The notes: generated by a model from the letters alone, not told the origin. 64,000 nt of DNA from Chryseobacterium arachidis (GCF_900129245.1 NZ_FQUT01000001.1:1-64000), one strand, 5' to 3'. Shown: positions 16,145 to 25,080, numbered from the stretch's first letter. Numbers and translations are program-made.

Positions 16145-16152
16145 CAAATATA
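16145..16152 (-). promoter_or_regulatory. -7 promoter element of the symporter gene
   Basis: The minus strand reads TATATTTG, matching TAnnTTTG, 21 nt before the ATG. Confidence 0.6.
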
Positions 16153-16175
16153 GTTTTTTTATGGTCTGCTGAAAA

Positions 16176-16210
16176 AGAAAAAACCTTCCGGATCATAAGC
16201 CGAAAGGTTT
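16176..16210 (-). terminator. Terminator of the OsmC/GNAT genes
   Basis: AAACCTTCCGG (16181-16191) pairs with CCGAAAGGTTT (16200-16210) with one mismatch. A T tract follows on the minus strand, just beyond the stop at 16237. Confidence 0.75.
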
Positions 16211-16236
16211 CAGTATTTTTAATTTAAAAAAAATAA

Positions 16237-16539
16237 TTACTGCGCTTGTGTCTGATTCACCAAAACATCCTGAAGCTCTTCATGTTTCTGGAAGGTAGCC
16301 TTTGCAAAAGGACAAAGCGGAATAATCGTTTTCCCATTTTTTCTTGCAAAATCTACGGCAGCCAAAAGCATTTCTTTACCCACACCCTTTCCGTTGTAAG
16401 CTTCTTCCACTTCGGTATGGTCGATAATAAATCTTTCATCTCCGGCCCAGGTATAGGTCATTAAACCTGCACGGTTTCCGTCTATGGAAGCTTCAAAATT
16501 TCCGTGTTTTTCGTCGTTGTTATGTTTTACGTCAATCAT
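16237..16539 (-). CDS. Small GNAT-like N-acetyltransferase (YjdJ type)
   Basis: A 100-aa minimal GNAT fold. FIIDHTEVEEAYNGKGVGKEML contains the acetyl-CoA pyrophosphate-binding loop (Q/R-x-x-G-x-G/A form, here NGKGVG), and IIPLCPFAKATFQKH follows as in the YjdJ/GCN5-like short family. The substrate is unknown. It starts one base after the OsmC stop, so the two are translationally coupled. A related short GNAT lies at 18520-18831. Confidence 0.85.
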   Translation of the reverse strand: MIDVKHNNDEKHGNFEASIDGNRAGLMTYTWAGDERFIIDHTEVEEAYNGKGVGKEMLLAAVDFARKNGKTIIPLCPFAKATFQKHEELQDVLVNQTQAQ

Positions 16540-16540
16540 A

Positions 16541-16939
16541 TTATGAAAATTTGGTTAATATTTCGATATCGTTGGTCAGGATTTTATGAATCGGGCATGC
16601 ATCTGCAATCGTATGAAGCCTCTTCAGTTGTTCATCATCAAGATTTGTGCCTTCAAAGCTGATGTCTCTTTTAAAGATTGCTCTTTTGGTTAAAGGAAAA
16701 TTTTCCAGCTCTACTTCTACATTTATTTTTTCCACCTCCCATTCTTTTCGGTTGATGTACATTCTGAGGGTGGCTGCTGTACAGCTTGCCAGGGAAGTTG
16801 CCAGAATTTCAAACGGGTTGAAGCCTTTATTTTGCCCGCCTTTGTCTACCGGTTCATCGGTGATCAGGGTATTTTCTCCGGCAATAACTTCGGTATAATA
16901 TTTTTCTTTTCCTAAACTTGCTTTTACAGTAATGGCCAT
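16541..16939 (-). CDS. OsmC-family peroxiredoxin-like protein
   Basis: A 132-aa OsmC/Ohr-fold protein that reduces organic hydroperoxides with two cysteines. Both are visible: Cys53 in SLASCTAATLRMY and the later Cys in DACPIHKIL. This is the YhfA-like OsmC spacing rather than strict Ohr. It sits in a run of stress- and redox-related genes and is tightly linked to the downstream GNAT gene. Confidence 0.9.
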   Translation of the reverse strand: MAITVKASLGKEKYYTEVIAGENTLITDEPVDKGGQNKGFNPFEILATSLASCTAATLRMYINRKEWEVEKINVEVELENFPLTKRAIFKRDISFEGTNLDDEQLKRLHTIADACPIHKILTNDIEILTKFS

Positions 16940-16988
16940 TTTGTTTGAATATTAAGTTGAAATGTAATGATAAAAACCCACTAAATTT

Positions 16989-17522
16989 TTAGTTTTTAAT
17001 CTGATTTTTAAAATTTTCAATTTTGTCTTTTAATTCTTTCAGCATTTCCGGATTAATTACGCCGGTTTCCAGATCAAAATTTTCATAAAATTTAGGAAGC
17101 GAAAAGGTATCTTTTATATCGGCGCCAAAATTAGGAAAGAATGTTTTTGCCGTATTCATTACATTCCCGCCGCCATATCCTCCCGGTGAGGTAGACATTA
17201 AAAGCATCGGCTTACTCTGAAAAACTTTTACATTGATTCTCGATGCCCAGTCGAAAACATTTTTAAAAGCGGCACTGTACGACCTGTTGTGTTCTGCCAA
17301 TGAGCAGATGATGACGTCACATTCTTCAATGACTTTTAAAAAATGGTGAGCTGCATCCGGAAAACCTTTCTTTTCGCGGTCTACAGAGAAAACAGGCATG
17401 TCGAAATCATTTAAATCAATTAAATTAATTTCCTCATTCGGAAAATCTTTTAGAACAAATTTTACCAATTCTCTATTAATAGAGGTGGAAGAAGTACTTC
17501 CTGCAAATGCTAATATTTTCAT
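16989..17522 (-). CDS. NAD(P)H-dependent FMN reductase
   Basis: A 177-aa flavodoxin-fold reductase. The FMN-phosphate loop is AGSTSSTSINRELV (residues 7-20); the LAEHNRSYSAAFKNVFDW and STSPGGYGG segments are typical of the SsuE/ChrR/azoreductase-like family. It reduces quinones, azo dyes or free flavin; the substrate is unknown. It follows a pirin gene by 18 bp, in line with a quinone/electrophile-handling cluster. Confidence 0.9.
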   Translation of the reverse strand: MKILAFAGSTSSTSINRELVKFVLKDFPNEEINLIDLNDFDMPVFSVDREKKGFPDAAHHFLKVIEECDVIICSLAEHNRSYSAAFKNVFDWASRINVKVFQSKPMLLMSTSPGGYGGGNVMNTAKTFFPNFGADIKDTFSLPKFYENFDLETGVINPEMLKELKDKIENFKNQIKN

Positions 17523-17540
17523 GTAATTATTTCTAAAATT

Positions 17541-18443
17541 TTAAGGCTTTCTGTTTAAAATTGCCTTTGGAAGCGGAACATATTCATTTTCATCTCCCGG
17601 AACTAAAGGAAAAGCATCGTGATTTTGATCATTCCAGTTTACTTTTGCCTCTTCAATTAGTTGTTTATCTGAATTTACAAAATTCCAGAATATGAAACGT
17701 TCTTCGTCGAAAGGTTCGCCTCCAAAAAGATAAACAGTTCCGTTTTCACTCATGTCGAATTCACACAATTTCGTGTCTTTTGCAATCATTAATTGTTTTG
17801 AACCGTAAGAATTTCCGTCTGTGGAAACTGTTCCGTCTAAAACGTACATCGCAGCTTCTCCATAAAGATCTTTTCCGATGCTGATTTTTTTCGCATCTTT
17901 TGTTTTAATTTCAATAAAAAACAATTTGCTGTGAACAGGAACCGGAGATTTTTTTCCAAACGCTTCTCCTGCAATTAATTTGTACTGAATTCCATCTTCT
18001 TCCCAAACCGGAATTTCGTCTGCTTCAATATGATGGAAAGTTGGTTCGGATTTTTCCAAATGCTTTGGAAGTCCTACCCAGATTTGGAAACCGTGAAGGT
18101 TCTTATCCGAATGTCTTAAATATTCCGGAGTTCTTTCGGAATGAACAACACCTTTTCCGGCAGTCATCCAGTTCACGGCTCCCGGTTTGATTTCCAAAGC
18201 ACTTCCAATGCTGTCTCTGTGGAAAATGGAACCTTCCAAAAGATACGTTAAAGTCGAAAGCCCGATGTGCGGATGTGGCGGAACATCAAGATTCTGATAA
18301 TCTTTCAATTCAGAAGGTCCCATGTGATCGATAAATACAAAAGGCCCGACTGCTCTTTTTTCGCGGAAAGGCAATAATCTCCCCACCAAAAAGTTTCCTA
18401 TATCTGCTGATTTTTCTTCTATGATAAGTCCGATATTTGACAT
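17541..18443 (-). CDS. Pirin-family bicupin protein
   Basis: A 300-aa bicupin. The metal site is visible as HPHIGLSTLTYLLEG plus HRDS and the later GVVHSE. Pirins are Fe-containing proteins, some with quercetin 2,3-dioxygenase activity. A second pirin lies at 19014-19889. It is cotranscribed with the flavin reductase downstream; the upstream GNAT gene is 76 bp away. Confidence 0.92.
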   Translation of the reverse strand: MSNIGLIIEEKSADIGNFLVGRLLPFREKRAVGPFVFIDHMGPSELKDYQNLDVPPHPHIGLSTLTYLLEGSIFHRDSIGSALEIKPGAVNWMTAGKGVVHSERTPEYLRHSDKNLHGFQIWVGLPKHLEKSEPTFHHIEADEIPVWEEDGIQYKLIAGEAFGKKSPVPVHSKLFFIEIKTKDAKKISIGKDLYGEAAMYVLDGTVSTDGNSYGSKQLMIAKDTKLCEFDMSENGTVYLFGGEPFDEERFIFWNFVNSDKQLIEEAKVNWNDQNHDAFPLVPGDENEYVPLPKAILNRKP

Positions 18444-18519
18444 AATATAAAGTGATTTTTCAATTTTTGTTTAAGCTAATGTAATTAAATTTTTCAATGT
18501 TCATGGTACTTTAATGAAA

Positions 18520-18831
18520 TTAAAGTTGGTCGTATCCATGAAATCTCTCGTCTACCACACGCTTCCATTCGGGATTTTTTTTAATGAATGCTGCAACGTA
18601 TGGACAGAAGGGCAGTGCTTTCTTTTTATGTTCTTCGATGTAACGTAAGGTTTTTTCTACAACTGCGGCGGCCGCACCTGTTCCTGAAATCAACAAATCT
18701 GTTTCAGTATGATTTAAAGCGATCTGACTTCCCATTTCACGGTAATCAATAAAAGCAGAATGTCCTTTAAATTCTATTTCGAATCTGCTTCCGGTGTTGA
18801 TTAAGGGGATATTTTCAAATTCTGGTTTCAT
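18520..18831 (-). CDS. Small GNAT-like N-acetyltransferase
   Basis: A 103-aa short GNAT protein. LNHTETDLLISGTGAAAAVVEKTL has the acetyl-CoA loop and LPFCPYVAAFIKKNPEWKRVV is the typical tail of the YjdJ-like family, making it a paralog of the gene at 16237. The start at 18831 (MKPEFENIP) is chosen over an upstream ATG, because the upstream codons come from a dispersed repeat. Confidence 0.83.
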   Translation of the reverse strand: MKPEFENIPLINTGSRFEIEFKGHSAFIDYREMGSQIALNHTETDLLISGTGAAAAVVEKTLRYIEEHKKKALPFCPYVAAFIKKNPEWKRVVDERFHGYDQL

Positions 18832-18870
18832 AATTTTTTTGGATTGTTTTAATTTTTTTTTGTGCGTTGC

Positions 18871-18945
18871 TGTCATTTAGACGAAGGAGAAATCTATTCA
18901 GTTAATAGACTCATCACTGCGCTTTCGCTTCGTTCTGGATGACAG
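18871..18945. repeat. Dispersed GTCATT inverted repeat, two-arm copy
   Basis: TGTCATTTAGACGAAG (left) and CTTCGTTCTGGATGACA (right) are imperfect inverted arms 75 bp end to end. Related arms occur near 14485, 54754 and 62620. Confidence 0.65.
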
Positions 18946-19013
18946 TGTACAATAAAAACACAATCACATAAAATTAAGAAAAAGAATAACTCAAAATATA
19001 AGTTTGAATAAAA

Positions 19014-19889
19014 TTAATCCGCCAGATAACCAAAACGTCCTAAATTATAATCCTCAAAAGCCTGCATGATTTCCTCTCTGGAATTCATTACAAAAGGGCC
19101 GTGAGGGTAAATGGGTTCATTTAAAGGCATTCCGCTGATGATTAAAACAATAGAATCTTCCGTTGCTTCAACTGTAAAATTTTCTCCTTCGTTTTGAAAT
19201 AAAACCAAATTGTTGGTCGGTGCTTTTTCTTCTCCGTTTACGATAATACTTCCTTCGATCACCAAAGCTGCCGTATTGAAATTTTCAGGGAAGTTGAAGT
19301 CTGCTTTTCCGCCTTTTTTCAGTTTCGCATTCATCATGTGAACCGGACTGAAAGTGAAAGCGGGACCTTTCTGTTGTTGATATTCTCCTGCAATAATTTC
19401 TATAAATCCATTTTCACCAAGATCGACTTTTGTCATATCCGAATTTTTGATTGCCTGATATTTCGGACAACTCATTTTATAAACAGACGGAAGATTTACC
19501 CAAAGCTGAACCATCTGGAAAATTCCACCGGTTTTAGCCCATTCGGTTTCGTGATATTCTTTGTGGAGAACACCTTTTGCAGCGGTCATCCACTGTACAT
19601 CACCTTCGCCGATGATTCCTCCACCTCCGGCACTGTCGTGGTGCTGTACTTTACCCTGATACGCAATTGTTACCGTTTCAAAGCCTCTGTGCGGATGAAC
19701 TCCGACACCACGCGGCTGGTCTGTCCCGTTGAAATGAAATTTTGCATTATAATCGAGCATGATAAACGGATCCATTCTTTTCATATCCAAACCGGCAATT
19801 CCCGGAATGAAATTATGAACTCTGAAACCGTCTCCCACAAAATGGGCGGGTTTCGGAGGGATTATTTTTTGTATTTTTTTTGTTGTCAT
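19014..19889 (-). CDS. Pirin-family bicupin protein (second copy)
   Basis: A 291-aa pirin with metal-binding HPHRGFETVTIAYQGKVQHHD and GVLHKEYH in the N-terminal cupin. It differs substantially from the pirin at 17541, so it is not a recent duplicate. The start at 19889 (MTTKKIQK) lies 21 nt after a consensus -7 element; an in-frame ATG eight codons earlier is less likely. The function is probably quercetinase-like or electrophile-linked, unproven. Confidence 0.91.
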   Translation of the reverse strand: MTTKKIQKIIPPKPAHFVGDGFRVHNFIPGIAGLDMKRMDPFIMLDYNAKFHFNGTDQPRGVGVHPHRGFETVTIAYQGKVQHHDSAGGGGIIGEGDVQWMTAAKGVLHKEYHETEWAKTGGIFQMVQLWVNLPSVYKMSCPKYQAIKNSDMTKVDLGENGFIEIIAGEYQQQKGPAFTFSPVHMMNAKLKKGGKADFNFPENFNTAALVIEGSIIVNGEEKAPTNNLVLFQNEGENFTVEATEDSIVLIISGMPLNEPIYPHGPFVMNSREEIMQAFEDYNLGRFGYLAD

Positions 19890-19910
19890 AATATTGTTGG
19901 TATTATGAAA

Positions 19911-19918
19911 CAAAGGTA
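19911..19918 (-). promoter_or_regulatory. -7 promoter element of the second pirin gene
   Basis: The minus strand reads TACCTTTG, matching TAnnTTTG, 21 nt before the ATG at 19889. Confidence 0.6.
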
Positions 19919-19998
19919 GTTGAGTTGGAAATCACCTGCATTGATCTGTGATAAGAGTTACAGATCCGGCATCGTGAGTTTGTTTCTGGTTCAACTAT

Positions 19999-20093
19999 TA
20001 GCCCGGATTGAAACGGCATCCTTTTTGGGTGCGGGCGAAGCGAAGCGGAGCCCGTACCTCAAAAGATATAGTGGAAAGCCGGAAATAGCTCCT
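19999..20093 (-). repeat. Structured intergenic repeat, copy B (inverted)
   Basis: Read on the minus strand it starts AGCTATTTCCGG, has a central 16-position stem (one mismatch, two G-U pairs) and ends CAATCCGGGCTA. The outer stem is CCGG/CCGG, where copies A and C have CCCG/CGGG, so one base pair is exchanged with pairing kept. Its position between the pirin and MFS genes contains nothing else recognised. Confidence 0.85.
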
Positions 20094-20140
20094 TAAATTT
20101 TAGAATATCAAAAATGTTTTAGCTGAAAAAATATTCCGGT

Positions 20141-21547
20141 TTAATCTTCTTTCGATTTCATGTTTTTTCCGTCAGAAATATGCAATCTCCTGAAAACAAG
20201 TCCGGAAATAATAGTGAGAACGCCAACTGTAAGGAAGGTATACCGGAATGCATTGTGAATTTCTCCTTCAATGAGATCGGTATTTTCGAATATTTTTAAT
20301 ACAATTAACCCAAATGCGATCCCAAATCCGATAGCAAGCTGCTGATTGACTGATAGCAATGAGTTTCCGCTGCTCGTCTGAAAATTTCTAAGGTCTGCAA
20401 TGGAAATGGTATTCATCGAGGTAAACTGGATAGAGTTGAAAAAACCTAATACGGCAATAATAGGGATAAACCAATACAGTGAGGTATGGATATCAGGAAT
20501 TGCCAGCAGACAGATCAGAACGCCGATCACAAAAGTATTTGTCATTAAGGTCTGCCGATAGCCAAACTTGTCTAAAATTTTAATGACGTAAGATTTTCCG
20601 AACATGGCAGTAATAGCCATCGGAGCAATAATCCAGCCCGAAGTGACTGCAGACTGTTTGTAAGCAATCTGGATCATAAGGGGCAATAATAAAGGAATAG
20701 AGCTGATTCCTAATCTTGTTGCAAGATTTCCTACAATTCCTACACGGAAAGTTCTTACCTGAAACAAACTCAGAGGAAAAATGGGACTGCTGTCGCGTTT
20801 CGCATGTCTGTAATAATAATACATAAAAAGAAATCCTAAAATAAAAATTACCAAAACCGGAGTGGTATTTTGCAGATCTCCAAAAAGTTCCAACGAAATG
20901 GAAAGCAGGAGGGAAGCAGCTGCAAAGATCAGGAAGCCTTTTAAGTCAAAATCTACTTCACTCGCTTTATAGTTGGGCATGAATCTTAAAGCTAAAATAA
21001 TTCCTAGGGCACCAATGGGGATATTAATTAAAAAAATCCAGTGCCAGGAAAGATAATCTACCATGTATCCGCCGACCAACGGTCCTAAAACAGGCCCGAT
21101 CAATGCGGGAATAATGGCAAAGTTCATGGCTTTTAATAATTCGCTTTTGTCAAAAGTTTTAATTAAGGCTAATTTTCCGACGGGTGTCATTAAGCTTCCG
21201 CCAACGCCCTGAACGACTCTTGAGATAACAAGATGTGTCAGATTTTGCGAAAATGCACAAAATAAAGAACCCAAGCTGAAAAGTATCAGAGAAAAGATGA
21301 AAACTTTTTTTGTTCCGAACCGGTCTGCTAAAAAGCCGCTTGCAGGCATGAAAACAGCTAATGTCAATACATAACTGATGATGGCATTTTGCATATTCAG
21401 TGGAGATTCCTGAAGGTCTTTTGCAATAGATGGTAAAGAGGTATTCAGGATGGTGGAATCCAGCATCTGCATGAAAATCGCTGTTGCGAGAATCAGCGGG
21501 AGTACTTTTTTGATTGAATTGTTGGGTTGTGAAATTACTTCTGACAT
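20141..21547 (-). CDS. MFS drug exporter, DHA2 (EmrB/QacA) family
   Basis: A 468-aa, roughly 14-helix major facilitator transporter. FMQMLDSTILNTSLPSIAKDL is the helix 1 signature, GFLADRFGTKKVF is motif A, and LIGPVLGPLVGGYMVDYLSWHWIFLINIPIG is motif C with the EmrB tail. It probably exports hydrophobic drugs by proton antiport. The start at 21547 (MSEVISQP) is used; the 25 in-frame codons before it approach the repeat at 21581. Confidence 0.9.
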   Translation of the reverse strand: MSEVISQPNNSIKKVLPLILATAIFMQMLDSTILNTSLPSIAKDLQESPLNMQNAIISYVLTLAVFMPASGFLADRFGTKKVFIFSLILFSLGSLFCAFSQNLTHLVISRVVQGVGGSLMTPVGKLALIKTFDKSELLKAMNFAIIPALIGPVLGPLVGGYMVDYLSWHWIFLINIPIGALGIILALRFMPNYKASEVDFDLKGFLIFAAASLLLSISLELFGDLQNTTPVLVIFILGFLFMYYYYRHAKRDSSPIFPLSLFQVRTFRVGIVGNLATRLGISSIPLLLPLMIQIAYKQSAVTSGWIIAPMAITAMFGKSYVIKILDKFGYRQTLMTNTFVIGVLICLLAIPDIHTSLYWFIPIIAVLGFFNSIQFTSMNTISIADLRNFQTSSGNSLLSVNQQLAIGFGIAFGLIVLKIFENTDLIEGEIHNAFRYTFLTVGVLTIISGLVFRRLHISDGKNMKSKED

Positions 21548-21580
21548 TTTATTCTGGCTCTTCTGTATTAATAAATCCAC

Positions 21581-21677
21581 GTCATTTCGAGTAGATTTGA
21601 AAAATCGTATCGAGAAATTCAAGAAATAGTTCTCGATATATTTTCTTCATTTCATTACGAAAATTACTCGAACTGAC
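21581..21677. repeat. 97-bp inverted-repeat element upstream of the MFS gene
   Basis: GTCATTTCGAGTA (21581-21593) and TACTCGAACTGAC (21665-21677) are inverted arms with one mismatch. A second inner pair, ATCGAGAA/TTCTCGAT, nests inside. It resembles a small non-autonomous element and lies where the exporter promoter should be. Confidence 0.65.
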
Positions 21678-21716
21678 ATAATGATATTACTTGGATGATA
21701 AAATCCTTATAAAATT

Positions 21717-21749
21717 AAAAAAGTCCTGCGAAACTTCACAGGACTTTTT
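21717..21749 (-). terminator. Terminator of the 270-aa secreted protein gene
   Basis: AAAAAGTCCTG (21718-21728) and CAGGACTTTTT (21739-21749) form an 11-bp stem with a T tail, directly after the stop at 21753. Confidence 0.88.
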
Positions 21750-21752
21750 GAT

Positions 21753-22565
21753 TTATTTTCTAGGTTTTTCTACTCCTTTCCACTCATCACCGGCTTTTCT
21801 ATACTGGCTCAATTCGAAATTTTTGAAATCTTTTGTTTTGTATTCTATGTTATCTGTATTTTGCTCAAACGGCATGATATAATAAAAATCTGCATCTGTT
21901 CTGTCTGTTTTTGTACCTTTTTTTACAGAAGGAACATATTTGGAGAATTTATAGCTTGGAAGATACTGCTTCACTCTCGCATAAAAAGCTTTGTTATCTT
22001 TCTCGTCCGGGATAATATCTACAATGTTGAAATCGTCTTTCGACTTGTCGATCCATAGATAGTAAGTCTTGTCTTCTCCTGTATTTCTATTGTTTGAATT
22101 GAATGCAAATAATTCCTTAGGAACCAGTTCCTTAATTTTTTCAGCATCCACTTTTGTATAATATTGTCCTTTTGATGGATCTACATACGTTTCAATATTG
22201 TACATTAATACAGCATTGTTGTCCAGATTTTTATTTTTGAAGTACTGATTTAAAGATAATTCAGCAGTTGCTCTTAATTCTTTTCCTCTTTCATCAAGTT
22301 TTTTCGTAGGATTCTGAGGGTTTACTTTTTTTACAAATTCATATAAAACCTTTGGTTTTACCTCTTTCAGGTGAGGATACGTTTTCAGCTGTTCGGCTTT
22401 TACCAACCAGTAATATTGCTGATAAAAGTCGTCTTTATCTTGATCCTTAACGCTCTTATACACCATCGCCAGTTTCTTGGAGCTAAGATATTTGCCGTAT
22501 TTCCCCTGTCCAAAAGCAAAAGTCATGGATAATAAAGCAAATAAGATAGTAATGTTTCTTCTCAT
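21753..22565 (-). CDS. Secreted protein of unknown function, 270 aa
   Basis: Begins with a Sec signal peptide (MRRNITILFALLSMTFAFGQ). The mature part is rich in Lys, Tyr and Asp and lacks a membrane segment or a recognised motif. The start at 22565 places the signal peptide at the very N-terminus; an in-frame ATG ten codons earlier would hide it. It is monocistronic, with a consensus promoter and a strong terminator. Periplasmic or outer-membrane-associated location is inference. Confidence 0.75.
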   Translation of the reverse strand: MRRNITILFALLSMTFAFGQGKYGKYLSSKKLAMVYKSVKDQDKDDFYQQYYWLVKAEQLKTYPHLKEVKPKVLYEFVKKVNPQNPTKKLDERGKELRATAELSLNQYFKNKNLDNNAVLMYNIETYVDPSKGQYYTKVDAEKIKELVPKELFAFNSNNRNTGEDKTYYLWIDKSKDDFNIVDIIPDEKDNKAFYARVKQYLPSYKFSKYVPSVKKGTKTDRTDADFYYIMPFEQNTDNIEYKTKDFKNFELSQYRKAGDEWKGVEKPRK

Positions 22566-22592
22566 TTTTTTATAATTGATATTTTCGTTTTC

Positions 22593-22600
22593 CAAATATA
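22593..22600 (-). promoter_or_regulatory. -7 promoter element of the 270-aa secreted protein gene
   Basis: The minus strand reads TATATTTG, matching TAnnTTTG, 27 nt before the ATG at 22565. Confidence 0.55.
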
Positions 22601-22832
22601 ATTATTTATTAGATATTATTTTTGATTAACGGTTAAATTCTGACAATATTATTATCGTTAATTCAAAAGAAAATCCCGTATTGCTACAGGATTAATAAAA
22701 TTTATGGTGAAGGGTAGAATGTAAGGCTTAAAATTTGTTTTTTTTAATATTAAGAATTCTCAATTTTTAAACATAAAAGATAAAAAAGAAATACCTGTTG
22801 TGCATTTTGAATCTTTGTATTTCGAAATTAAG

Positions 22833-22964
22833 TGAAATGCCTTTGTTTATCTTCGTTCCAAGTAATTAAAATCAATTCTTTCTTTGCATTTAAATTATCA
22901 CCAGGCGAAACAAAGCTTATTAAAATAAAGCAATTTTTAATAAAAGATAAACAAAGGCATTTCA
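22833..22964. repeat. 132-bp element with perfect 21-bp inverted termini
   Basis: Positions 22833-22853 and 22944-22964 are exact reverse complements (arm begins TGAAATGCCTTTG). The 90 bp between them is AT-rich and partly self-complementary. No target-site duplication is obvious in the flanks (AATTAAG and TTCAAAC). It lies in the otherwise empty 518-bp gap between the secreted-protein and asnB genes. Confidence 0.8.
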
Positions 22965-23083
22965 TTCAAACAAGTAAAACAAGAACAGAGGTATTGGGCA
23001 CTTACTTTCCAAAATGAACAACGGGTAAAGAAATCTTTATTTCATCAATTCCAAAACCTGCTGATTCTCCGACCCAAAAAGCC

Positions 23084-24757
23084 TTATTCCTCGTAAGAAG
23101 TTTCATGCACTTTCACTGCTCTTCCGCTTGGGTCATTCATATTTTTGAAAGCTTCGTCCCATTCCAGGGCAATTGGAGTAGAGCACGCAACTGAAGGTAC
23201 AGAAGGCACAGTTGCCGCGGCTGTTTCACTTGGGAAATGTTCTTCAAAAATTGTTCGGTATCGGTATTCTTCTTTGTTTTGAGGCGTGTTTATTGGGAAT
23301 CTGAATTTTGCATTCGCCATCATTTCATTGGTTACCTCTTTTTCAGCCACTGCTTTTAGAGTGTCAATCCAGGAATATCCAACACCGTCGGAAAACTGTT
23401 CTTTCTGTCTCCAGACAATAGATTCCGGAAGGATATCTTCAAAGGCTTTTCTTAAAACCCACTTTTCAATTTTTCCTTCAGCTGCACTTACCATTTTATC
23501 TTTTGGATTGATCGTCATTGCAATGTCCATAAATTCTTTATCTAAAAAAGGAACACGCCCTTCAATTCCCCAGCTCATCAAAGCTTTGTTGGCTCGCAGG
23601 CAGTCATAAAGATGGAGTTTTCCTAATTTTCTCACTGTTTCATCATGGAATTCCTGTGCATTCGGAGCTTTATGGAAATATAAATATCCTCCAAATAATT
23701 CATCTGAACCTTCCCCTGAAAGTACCATTTTTATCCCCATCGATTTAATGACTCTTGCCAAAAGGTACATCGGAGTCGAAGCTCTTACTGTCGTTACATC
23801 ATAAGTTTCCAGATGATAGATCACGTCACGGATGGCATCCAGACCTTCCTGAACTGTGAAATTAACTTCATGGTGAACCGATCCTATATGCTCCGCCGCC
23901 TTTTGAGCCGCCGCCAGATCAGGCGAACCTACCAAGCCTACCGCAAAACTGTGCAATCTAGGATACCAGGCTTCCTGAGTATCTCCACTTTCAATTCTCT
24001 GTCTTGCAAATTTTGCAGTAATCGCAGAAATTACCGAAGAATCTAAACCGCCGGAAAGCAGAACTCCGTAAGGTACATCGCTCATCAATTGCCTGTGAAC
24101 GGCATCTTCCAATCCCTTTCTTAAAGCATCGATATCGGTTTCGTTGTCTTTTACCGCATCAAAACTTTCCCAGTCTCTTTTGTACCACTGCTGAAGTTCG
24201 CTTCCGTCTTTGCTGTACACAAAATGTCCCGGTAAAAATGTTTCAATTGTTTTACAGACACCTTCCAGTGCTTTTAACTCTGAAGCAACATAATAGTTTC
24301 CGTTTTTGTCCCAACCATGATACAGTGGGCAAATTCCCATGTGATCGCGGGCGATGAGATAGACATTGTTTTCTGTATCATATAAAGAGAAGGCAAAAAT
24401 TCCGTTCAGTTTTTCAACAAAATCTTTTCCGTATTTTCTGTACAAAGCCAAAATGACTTCGCAGTCCGATTGGGTCTGAAATTCATAATCCGGAAATTCT
24501 TCTTTTAATTCTCTATGGTTATAAATTTCTCCGTTGACTGCCAAAACCACTTTTCCGTCTTTGGTAAATAAAGGTTGTTTTCCTGAAGTAGGATCTACGA
24601 TTGCCAGTCTTTCATGAGAAAAAATAACATTGTCATTCTGAAAAACTCCGCTCCAATCCGGACCTCTGTGACGGATTTTTTTAGACATTTCTAAAACCTG
24701 AGGTCTTAATATTTCGGTTTTCTGTTTGGCATCAAATAAACATACAATTCCACACAT
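23084..24757 (-). CDS. asnB: Asparagine synthase B (glutamine-hydrolysing)
   Basis: Makes asparagine from aspartate, glutamine and ATP. Cys2 (MCGIVCLFD) is the glutaminase nucleophile, RHRGPDWSG and NGEIYNHREL complete the class II amidotransferase domain, and GVLLSGGLDSSVISA is the PP-loop of the synthetase domain. At 557 aa it matches the E. coli AsnB size. Monocistronic with a consensus promoter. The gap downstream contains the 21-bp inverted repeat. Confidence 0.96.
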   Translation of the reverse strand: MCGIVCLFDAKQKTEILRPQVLEMSKKIRHRGPDWSGVFQNDNVIFSHERLAIVDPTSGKQPLFTKDGKVVLAVNGEIYNHRELKEEFPDYEFQTQSDCEVILALYRKYGKDFVEKLNGIFAFSLYDTENNVYLIARDHMGICPLYHGWDKNGNYYVASELKALEGVCKTIETFLPGHFVYSKDGSELQQWYKRDWESFDAVKDNETDIDALRKGLEDAVHRQLMSDVPYGVLLSGGLDSSVISAITAKFARQRIESGDTQEAWYPRLHSFAVGLVGSPDLAAAQKAAEHIGSVHHEVNFTVQEGLDAIRDVIYHLETYDVTTVRASTPMYLLARVIKSMGIKMVLSGEGSDELFGGYLYFHKAPNAQEFHDETVRKLGKLHLYDCLRANKALMSWGIEGRVPFLDKEFMDIAMTINPKDKMVSAAEGKIEKWVLRKAFEDILPESIVWRQKEQFSDGVGYSWIDTLKAVAEKEVTNEMMANAKFRFPINTPQNKEEYRYRTIFEEHFPSETAAATVPSVPSVACSTPIALEWDEAFKNMNDPSGRAVKVHETSYEE

Positions 24758-24779
24758 CTTTTATCATTTTAATTTGAAA

Positions 24780-24787
24780 CAAAAGTA
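24780..24787 (-). promoter_or_regulatory. -7 promoter element of asnB
   Basis: The minus strand reads TACTTTTG, matching TAnnTTTG, 22 nt before the ATG. The rest of the 323-bp gap to 25080 is AT-rich with no gene seen, apart from a terminator at its far end. Confidence 0.65.
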
Positions 24788-25043
24788 TGAGGGTGGTTTA
24801 AAATTAACAACAAAAATTTTTATTTGGTTTATATTTTTAACTAATTAATTTATTTAAATGTAAAATTTTAATTAAATTTAATAAAAAGTATAATTTTAGT
24901 TGATTTTTTTCACCATAGTGTGCTTTCTATTATCTACATACGAAATAAAAATGAAATATTTCTTAATCTATGATAATTTATTTTGTGATTTTTAGCCCTT
25001 ACTTTGTGGCTCGAAATAATTTTTTTTCATCATTTGTGTTTTT

Positions 25044-25073
25044 ACCTTCTTGCAATTCAGTTTGCGAGAAGGT
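25044..25073 (-). terminator. Terminator of the GLPGLI/PNGase F-like gene
   Basis: ACCTTCTTGCAA (25044-25055) and TTTGCGAGAAGGT (25061-25073) form a stem of about 12 bp with one mismatch just beyond the stop codon. The minus strand continues into a short T-rich stretch. Confidence 0.75.
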
Positions 25074-25080
25074 TTTGTTT

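Noticed and set aside
21548..21622. N-terminal extension of the MFS transporter (25 residues)
   Set aside because: The extension is not part of the family, and the sequence upstream of 21547 leads into an inverted-repeat element.
22832..23017. A 61-codon ORF beginning in the 21-bp inverted repeat
   Set aside because: It starts inside a repeat arm, covers the whole element, has no family features and no promoter, and is explained by the AT-rich inverted repeat.
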